Assembly: GCF_019903425.1 (NCBI RefSeq)
Contig: NZ_JACHUZ010000013.1
Coordinates: 438,087-502,086, forward strand
From: Vreelandella halophila
GTDB taxonomy: Bacteria > Pseudomonadota > Gammaproteobacteria > Pseudomonadales > Oleiphilaceae
Direction: 5' to 3'
DNA length: 64,000 bases
Notes under the pieces: generated by a model
What the model saw: only the letters and a program-made list of their open reading frames with translations
The model's database searches: none
Told to the model about the DNA's origin: nothing
Position numbers and translations under genes: made by a program
Shown here: positions 59,039 to 64,000 of the stretch, one piece after another
Layout: each line of letters starts with the position of its first letter
Numbering within the stretch: position 1 is the first letter of the stretch

Positions 59039-60844
59039 TCACTCGACACCAAGTTTCAGATCCACCCAGGTGGGATCATGGTCCGAGGCTCGCCAGGGTT
59101 GCTGTGCGGAGACGGTCAGCGGCTCCGGTAACCCATCGCGTTCTTCCCTGCTGTAGTGGAGCAGTGGCGGTTCATCGGCATTGATCGACTGGATGCCGGC
59201 CGCCTCCACGGTACCTTCTGTTTCCCCTGCCAACAGAATATAGTCCAATGTTCCCGACTGTGCCCGATAGATGTAGCTGCTGCGCGGGCTTTCATGGCGA
59301 CCGGCGAGTACGTTGTGGTACCCGGCCTGTTCCAGCAGCGACAGGGGCGTCTCCCGCGCATAGGCGTTAAGATCCCCCACCAGAACGGCTTTCGGGGCCT
59401 CCATGGGCTCTCTGAGCCGCTCCAGCCACTGGAGCAGCCGTCGGGTTGCCGCATTGCGGTGGGCACTCCAGCAGCCCTCGCCGTCCCCCTGGGCCGCGTT
59501 GGCGCCACTGGCTTCACCGCAGCCCTTGCTCTTGAAGTGGTTGACCACCACCAGAAAAACAGCACCGGAAGCATTATGACGGAAGCGCTGAGCCATGGGC
59601 GGACGACTGCCCTTATTGAAGGGCCCTGACCGCAACACCTCCGGCTCACCGACAGGCGTAACCCGGTCACTGCGCCAGGCTAGGCCCACCGCGATGGCAT
59701 CATCACCCGGCCGATGCTGCGGGCTGGCATACGCCCAGCTGCCCTCAAGCTCGGCCGTAAGAGAGGCGATGGCACTGTGTTCCCCGGTACCATCGTTTTC
59801 CAGCTCCACCAGCCCGATGATGTCCGCCGCGAGGCCGTCCAGTGCCGTCACCAGGCGCTGGTGCTGGGCCCGCCAGGCCGCAGCGGTTTCAGCGCCACGG
59901 GCAGTGGGAAAGCCGCCTCCGCTGCCGTCGCCATTGAAATAGTTCTGCAGGTTGAAGCCCGCCACCCGGACGAGGCCTTCCCGCGGCCGCTCAAGTGGCT
60001 CTGGGGGAGGGTTCATGGTGCGGACCGCCGGTGCCGTCGTGGGCTGGAGCCGCCAGTCGTCATAGCGGTAGTCCAGAATCCCCTCCACGCCCTTAAGTGC
60101 ATCGCCCACGCGGAGACGCCGGCCTGATTCGTAGTGGCGCAGCACCCAGCCCGGAAGGGAAGCGAACTGACTGCGACTGCCGTCATCCACAAGCAGGCGT
60201 CGCTTCTCGTTGCGCTCGGCCACCCGCCGCGCCGCTTTACCGGGTTCCGCAACCTGGGTGGGCTGGAACAAGCGCCCGTCAGCCAGAGTGATCACGCCGT
60301 AGCGTGCCAGCTCATAGAGGCCGGTAATGATGGCATCGTGCTGCAGGCGGACCCGCATGCCCTCCAGCGCCTCCTTCCCTTCACCGTCTAATGGAAGTGA
60401 CAGCGGAGCGGGTTCAGGCAAACCCGGCTCGCCGCAGCGGGCCTCGATACGGGCGTCGGAAAGCTGGGTCATGCCGTGGTATTCCCCCGCCTCACCGCGC
60501 ACCCGAAGCCGCTCTCCCGGCGACACTTCAGCGCCGGGTGCATAGACAAACAGGCCGCGGGAGGCCGGCTCCCGCGCAGTCGCATGCGCGTCCTGCTGGA
60601 TGAAATAGCCCCCCAGAGCCTCACGGGCGGTGAAATCCGCCGTGACAACGCCTTCCGTCAGGACGGCACGACCATCCAGCGGCGTGACCACCCCGGTGCC
60701 CTGGATGCGCTCCACAGCGGTAACCGCCCCATGGCACCCGGCTTCACCCGCCGCCGGCAACGGCCAGAACCCATAGCTGAGACCGAACCAGAGTCCGATG
60801 GTCAGCAGGACCAGCCATGCCGGCACCCATCTGAGGCTATGCAT
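59039..60844 (-). CDS. ExeM/NucH-family extracellular endonuclease
   Basis: This 601-residue exported nuclease has a signal peptide or anchor (WVPAWLVLLTIGLWFGLSYGFWPLPAAG). An N-terminal OB-fold-like half (about residues 35-280) is followed by a C-terminal endonuclease/exonuclease/phosphatase domain: VRVAGFNLQNYFNGDG, IIGLVELENDG (catalytic Glu), VVVNHFKSKG, VLVGDLNAYARETP and ASDHDPTWVDL (final Asp-His). It should degrade extracellular DNA for nutrients or biofilm turnover. No C-terminal sorting signal is visible. GGGAGG lies 10 bp upstream of the ATG at 60844. Confidence 0.9.
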   Translation of the reverse strand: MHSLRWVPAWLVLLTIGLWFGLSYGFWPLPAAGEAGCHGAVTAVERIQGTGVVTPLDGRAVLTEGVVTADFTAREALGGYFIQQDAHATAREPASRGLFVYAPGAEVSPGERLRVRGEAGEYHGMTQLSDARIEARCGEPGLPEPAPLSLPLDGEGKEALEGMRVRLQHDAIITGLYELARYGVITLADGRLFQPTQVAEPGKAARRVAERNEKRRLLVDDGSRSQFASLPGWVLRHYESGRRLRVGDALKGVEGILDYRYDDWRLQPTTAPAVRTMNPPPEPLERPREGLVRVAGFNLQNYFNGDGSGGGFPTARGAETAAAWRAQHQRLVTALDGLAADIIGLVELENDGTGEHSAIASLTAELEGSWAYASPQHRPGDDAIAVGLAWRSDRVTPVGEPEVLRSGPFNKGSRPPMAQRFRHNASGAVFLVVVNHFKSKGCGEASGANAAQGDGEGCWSAHRNAATRRLLQWLERLREPMEAPKAVLVGDLNAYARETPLSLLEQAGYHNVLAGRHESPRSSYIYRAQSGTLDYILLAGETEGTVEAAGIQSINADEPPLLHYSREERDGLPEPLTVSAQQPWRASDHDPTWVDLKLGVE

Positions 60845-60940
60845 CGATGCGTTTCCTCCCGCTGTAACCTGTGGACAACCCCTATGGGTGAAGCCATTTC
60901 CCCGCATTAGACTAACAGAAGGTCACTCAGGGATGTCGTG

Positions 60941-60956
60941 GCGGATCTTGATCCGC
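60941..60956. other. Perfect palindrome upstream of marR
   Basis: GCGGATC-tt-GATCCGC is a 7-2-7 inverted repeat in the 224 bp region between divergent exeM-type and marR genes. It may be an operator, possibly for the MarR-type protein. Confidence 0.35.
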
Positions 60957-61068
60957 TGAGGCACAATAACGCCAAACGGGTGCTGTAATACCGCATCTGA
61001 AACTATAAGCAGCCAAAGTAATGGATGATAGGATGGCAGGTAGGCAGGCAAAGCAGAGTCCCGATACC

Positions 61069-61536
61069 ATGAACCAACGTCAGTTCCCCTTCAGTGTGGC
61101 CCGCATTGCTCGTCGCTGGCGCAAGCTGCTTGACGAGCGCCTCAAGGATCTCGGCGTCACCCAGGCGCGCTGGAGCACCATGGTTGCCCTGCACCGTGGC
61201 GGCGAAGGGGTCACCCAGCGGGAACTGGCGGAGCTGATGTCCATCGAGAATCCCACGCTGGTGCGACTTCTCGACAATCTCGAATCCCAGCAGCTGATTG
61301 AACGCCGCCCCTGTGAACAGGACCGGCGGGCCCGCCGCCTGCACCTGACCGACCACGGCGAATCCTTCATCAAGAAACTGGATGATCGTGCCGAAGGCCT
61401 CCGTGAGCAGCTTCTGAGTGGCATCAGTGACGATGAGCTGGCAACATGCCTTGATGTGTTCGAACGCATCCTGGCCAATGCCGAAGCCGCGAGTACGGAT
61501 CAACAGGATCTTGCTGCCACTGACGAAAAGAAATAG
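61069..61536 (+). CDS. MarR/SlyA-family transcriptional regulator
   Basis: This 155-residue winged-helix regulator has FSVARIARRWRKLLDERLKDLGVTQARWSTMVAL at the N-terminus, then GVTQRELAELMSIENPTLVRLLDNLESQQLIERRPCEQDRRARRLHLTDHGE, a textbook helix-turn-helix plus wing of the SlyA type. It probably responds to a small phenolic or envelope signal. Start choice is uncertain: ATG 61069 fits the family, while in-frame ATGs at 61021 and 61033 are possible. The 3' end overlaps the L,D-transpeptidase gene, suggesting cotranscription. Confidence 0.9.
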   Translation: MNQRQFPFSVARIARRWRKLLDERLKDLGVTQARWSTMVALHRGGEGVTQRELAELMSIENPTLVRLLDNLESQQLIERRPCEQDRRARRLHLTDHGESFIKKLDDRAEGLREQLLSGISDDELATCLDVFERILANAEAASTDQQDLAATDEKK

Positions 61537-62482
61537 CCTTTCCCGAACCCTGGTCGCCCTCTGCCTGTGGGCGTTTGCCACCGCCGTGTCCGCCAGTGGG
61601 CAGATTCATCAATGGCAGCCGGGCGATACCATCATTGGTAAGCCCACATGGATCACCACGGCCTACGAGGACACCTTCGCCGGCATCGGTGAGAACCGGG
61701 GTTTCGGTTTTCTCGAAATGGTGCGCGCCAATCCGGGCGTGGACCCCTGGCTACCGGGAGACGGCACCCGGATAAGACTCCCCTCGCGGCGCCTGCTGCC
61801 CTCCGGTCCCCACGAGGACATTGTCATCAATCTTGCCGAGTTCCGGCTCTATCATTTCCGGGATGACAGGGTGGTGACCTATCCGGTGGGCATCGGCAAC
61901 TCCAGCACGCCCTCACCACTGACCCGGACCAGTGTCCGCATGCGCCTGGAATCCCCGGCCTGGTATCCGCCGGAGTCCATCCGGGAGGAAGCCGCCGAGG
62001 AGGGCCGCAAACTGCCGGCCGAGATCCCGCCTGGCCCCTCCAATCCGCTCGGGCCTTTTGCGCTCCAGCTGGAGGAGGACGGCTACCTGATCCACGGCAC
62101 CAACAAGCGCTTCGGGGTGGGCCAGCGGGTCAGCCACGGCTGCATCCGGATGTTCAATGACGATATCGAGGAGCTGGTCTGGGCCACCTCCAAGGGCAGT
62201 GGTGTGCGGATTGTGGATGAACCCGTGAAAGCGGCTGTTCAGGGCAACACCATATGGCTGCAGGTTCACGGGCAGAAAGAAAGCCTCGGGAAGGCGGACC
62301 ACGACCGGCTGTGGCGGGAAGCCGAAAAGGCCCTGGAGCGTATCCGACAGGACCAGACCGGGGTTGAGATCTACCGCGGTCGTGTGGAGGAAGCCGTTGA
62401 GCGGGCCAGTGGCCTTGCGGTCCGGGTCGGCATGGTCGTGGGCAAGGCCCCGGGATGGCGCTACTGGCGCTCCAGCAGATAG
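61478..62482 (+). CDS. L,D-transpeptidase (YkuD/ErfK type)
   Basis: This protein of about 334 residues has a signal peptide core SRTLVALCLWAFATAVSASG and an N-terminal LysM-like region (WQPGDTIIGKPTW to PGDGTRIRLPSRRLLP). The YkuD catalytic domain has YLIHGTNKRFGVGQRVSHGCIRMFNDD, including the catalytic SHGC motif. These periplasmic enzymes make 3-3 crosslinks or attach Braun-type lipoprotein to peptidoglycan. Start is uncertain: ATG 61478 gives a long n-region, TTG 61511 is an alternative. The gene overlaps marR at the 5' end and convergent yfbR by 22 bp at the 3' end. Confidence 0.88.
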   Translation: MPKPRVRINRILLPLTKRNSLSRTLVALCLWAFATAVSASGQIHQWQPGDTIIGKPTWITTAYEDTFAGIGENRGFGFLEMVRANPGVDPWLPGDGTRIRLPSRRLLPSGPHEDIVINLAEFRLYHFRDDRVVTYPVGIGNSSTPSPLTRTSVRMRLESPAWYPPESIREEAAEEGRKLPAEIPPGPSNPLGPFALQLEEDGYLIHGTNKRFGVGQRVSHGCIRMFNDDIEELVWATSKGSGVRIVDEPVKAAVQGNTIWLQVHGQKESLGKADHDRLWREAEKALERIRQDQTGVEIYRGRVEEAVERASGLAVRVGMVVGKAPGWRYWRSSR

Positions 62483-63060
62483 TCCAGGCTGGCGCCGTAG
62501 TCCGGGGCAAAGACTTCCAGGAAATACGCCACTTCGGGCAGCGCCTCGGATTCCAGCCGTGTGCGGATCTGCTGCGCCGCCTGCTCGAACTCCCGGTTCC
62601 CCGCCCGCAGCTCCGCCTCGCACTTGAGCAGCGCCGCCAGCCGGTCCGCGGCCTTGATCAGCTCCGCCGTGCTGTCACTCCAGCTGCTTTCCTCCAGGTA
62701 GGGCGCCAGCGCCGGGCGCAGCGTCTCCGGCAGCAGATCCAGCAGTTCCTTCTGGGCCCGGTGCTCAACGTCCGCAAAGGCCTCGCGCATGACGCTGGAG
62801 TAGTACTTCACGGGCGTGGGCATGTCCCCGGTGATCACTTCGGAGGCATCGTGATAGAGGGCGGCCGCGGCAATGGCATCGGCGTTCACGTCCCCGTCAT
62901 AGTGCGTGTTGCGGATGGTCGCCAGGGCGTGGGCCAGCACCGAGACCTCCCAGGAATGCGTCGCCACGTCCTCCTCAATGGCATTGCGCATCAGCCCCCA
63001 GCGCCGGATCCAGCGCAGGCGGCCAAGGTAGGCGAAGAAGGGACTGGTGCGACGTGCCAT
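62461..63060 (-). CDS. yfbR: 5'-deoxynucleotidase YfbR-like (HD domain)
   Basis: This 199-residue HD-domain phosphohydrolase dephosphorylates deoxynucleoside 5'-monophosphates. YFLGRLRWIRRWGLM-like start, then DVATHSWEVSVLAHALA (first metal His), ALYHDASEVITGDMPTPVKYY (HD motif plus the conserved Glu), and LIKAADRLAALLKCEAEL (last Asp). Length equals E. coli YfbR (199). It acts in the pyrimidine deoxynucleotide pool. It is convergent with the L,D-transpeptidase gene and diverges from pdxH. Confidence 0.93.
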   Translation of the reverse strand: MARRTSPFFAYLGRLRWIRRWGLMRNAIEEDVATHSWEVSVLAHALATIRNTHYDGDVNADAIAAAALYHDASEVITGDMPTPVKYYSSVMREAFADVEHRAQKELLDLLPETLRPALAPYLEESSWSDSTAELIKAADRLAALLKCEAELRAGNREFEQAAQQIRTRLESEALPEVAYFLEVFAPDYGASLDYLLERQ

Positions 63061-63185
63061 GATGCGGTAACTCCAGCAGGCGGTGGTTGTTCACAGTGGC
63101 GCCATTATACGGCCATGGAGCTGGCACCGGGCAACGCGGGCGCGAACATGTTAGTGTTCTGACGAAAACACCCAGGAGGTAAGCC

Positions 63186-63821
63186 GTGGACATTGGCGAC
63201 ATGCGCCGGGACTTTGAGAGCGCGGGGCTGGAACGTGACCAGCTGGATGACTGCCCCTTCCGCCAGTTCGAGCACTGGTTCGACCAGTCACGTGAAGCGG
63301 GCATCGAGGACGCCAATGCCCTGACGCTGGCCACCGCAGACGCCGAGGGCTGGCCCACCGCCCGTACTGTGCTGCTCAAGTACTTCGACGCCGACGGATT
63401 CGTGTTCTACACCAACTACGGCAGCCGTAAGGCGAAGGCACTGGAAGCGAATCCACGCGCGGCCATGCTTTTTCCCTGGGTGGCGCTCAACCGACAGGTG
63501 ACCATTGAGGGCGCTGTGGAGAAGGTGAGCCGGCAGGAGTCACTGAAGTACTTCACATCCCGCCCCGAGGGCAGCCAGCTGGGTGCCTGGGTCTCCCAGC
63601 AGAGCGCGGTGATCGAATCCCGCCAGGCGTTGGAGGCCAAGCTCCAGAGTATGAAGGAGCGCTTCCGTCAGGGGCGGATCCCGCTGCCGGATTTCTGGGG
63701 CGGTTACCGGGTGATTCCCGAACGCATTGAGTTCTGGCAGGGTCGGCCCAGCCGGCTGCACGACCGTTTTGAGTATCGCCGGGAAGGTGATGGATGGCGG
63801 ATCCAGCGTCTTCAGCCCTAG
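63186..63821 (+). CDS. pdxH: Pyridoxamine 5'-phosphate oxidase
   Basis: This 211-residue FMN flavoenzyme makes pyridoxal 5'-phosphate. The family landmarks are DPFRQFEHWFDQ-like PFRQFEHWF, ALTLATADAEGWPTARTVLLKYFDADGFVFYTNYGSRKAKAL, ESLKYFTSRPEGSQLGAWVSQQS and the C-terminal PDFWGGYRVIPERIEFWQGRPSRLHDRFEY. The start is GTG 63186 with AGGAGG about 7 bp upstream. Length matches the E. coli enzyme (218). A further reading frame starts within its last codons. Confidence 0.97.
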   Translation: MDIGDMRRDFESAGLERDQLDDCPFRQFEHWFDQSREAGIEDANALTLATADAEGWPTARTVLLKYFDADGFVFYTNYGSRKAKALEANPRAAMLFPWVALNRQVTIEGAVEKVSRQESLKYFTSRPEGSQLGAWVSQQSAVIESRQALEAKLQSMKERFRQGRIPLPDFWGGYRVIPERIEFWQGRPSRLHDRFEYRREGDGWRIQRLQP

Positions 63822-64000
63822 CGCCACCACAGCTGTTCAGTGGCCCACCCGGCAATGGCGGGGAAGTCCCGCTCAATGCCGCGGAACAGGCCCGGGTTGA
63901 GGCCATGGAGGACGCCGACCGCCGGACCACCTATGCCTGGGCCCGACAGCTCTGGCGCCTGGGCGCCCGACACTTCACCCGGACCCATGGACTGACCTGC
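63794..64000 (+). CDS. Unidentified gene, 5' end only
   Basis: An open frame from ATG 63794 overlaps the end of pdxH by 28 bp and runs off the window (69 codons seen). The visible part is Pro/Gly-rich, then turns helical and charged (AAEQARVEAMEDADRRTTYAWARQLWRLGARH). AAGG lies about 8 bp upstream. No family is recognised. Good codon composition and the operon-like overlap support it being real. Confidence 0.5.
   Translation, partial: MADPASSALAPPQLFSGPPGNGGEVPLNAAEQARVEAMEDADRRTTYAWARQLWRLGARHFTRTHGLTC

Overview
The window looks like chromosome of a high-GC, probably marine or halophilic gammaproteobacterium. The genus cannot be fixed from sequence alone. The evidence is the gene content (tmcA, thiI, ppnN, yfbR, mqo, two outer-membrane porins, a CTGT-N8-ACAG type LexA box, a Fur-type palindrome) and a BCCT osmolyte transporter paired with a universal stress protein. 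Most of the window is tightly packed housekeeping and sensory DNA. The first 10 kb is visibly different: lower GC, short unrelated genes, and repeated 70-90 bp imperfect palindromes.

Region 1 (1-11.2 kb) is a complete sedentary chromosomal integron, bounded on the left by the 3' end of a cyanophycin synthetase gene and on the right by an rssA-like gene. The integrase gene (10211-11179, + strand) has a LexA box over its promoter and points away from the array. A probable attI core lies at 10000-10006. The array runs leftward on the minus strand through about ten cassettes separated by attC sites (cores RYYYAAC...GTTRRRY). Cargo: four toxin-antitoxin modules (yefM-yoeB inverted, a decayed higBA, an axe-txe type pair, a phd-parE type pair), an Asp-nucleophile alpha/beta hydrolase, an NYN-domain nuclease, and four secreted or membrane proteins of unknown function. 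An intact IS5-family element (6685-7847) sits inside the core of one attC with a 4-bp CTAA duplication.

Region 2 (11.3-24 kb) holds rssA, uvrD, then two adjacent chemosensory operons on the + strand: MCP + porin + short PstS-like protein, and family-3 solute-binding protein + dCache MCP. thiI and ppnN follow, divergently. Region 3 (24-36 kb) carries a cytochrome c, a 3-hydroxyisobutyryl-CoA hydrolase-like enzyme, an ankyrin lipoprotein, DUF2237 + tmcA, a second UvrD-like helicase, ctaG + sco for cytochrome oxidase assembly, a lipase whose helical domain is encoded as a separate overlapping gene, and mqo.

Region 4 (36-50 kb) carries a MASE1-GGDEF-EAL protein, gloA, a general porin, a 55-residue very basic protein, a MATE exporter, gabD + hemD, usp + BCCT transporter, and a DnaQ-fold exonuclease with a cNMP/CBS/DUF294 protein. 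Region 5 (50-64 kb) carries a Fur-box-headed exbB-exbD-exbD-tonB operon, in which the second ExbD has Asn at the proton-carrying Asp position and TonB contains 16 perfect CCTGAG hexamers. It continues with a CobB-type sirtuin missing most zinc cysteines, an Aer-type receptor, a DUF4136 lipoprotein, a PAS-GGDEF-EAL protein, an ExeM-type nuclease, marR, an L,D-transpeptidase, yfbR, pdxH and a truncated unknown gene. No rRNA, tRNA or CRISPR array was seen.
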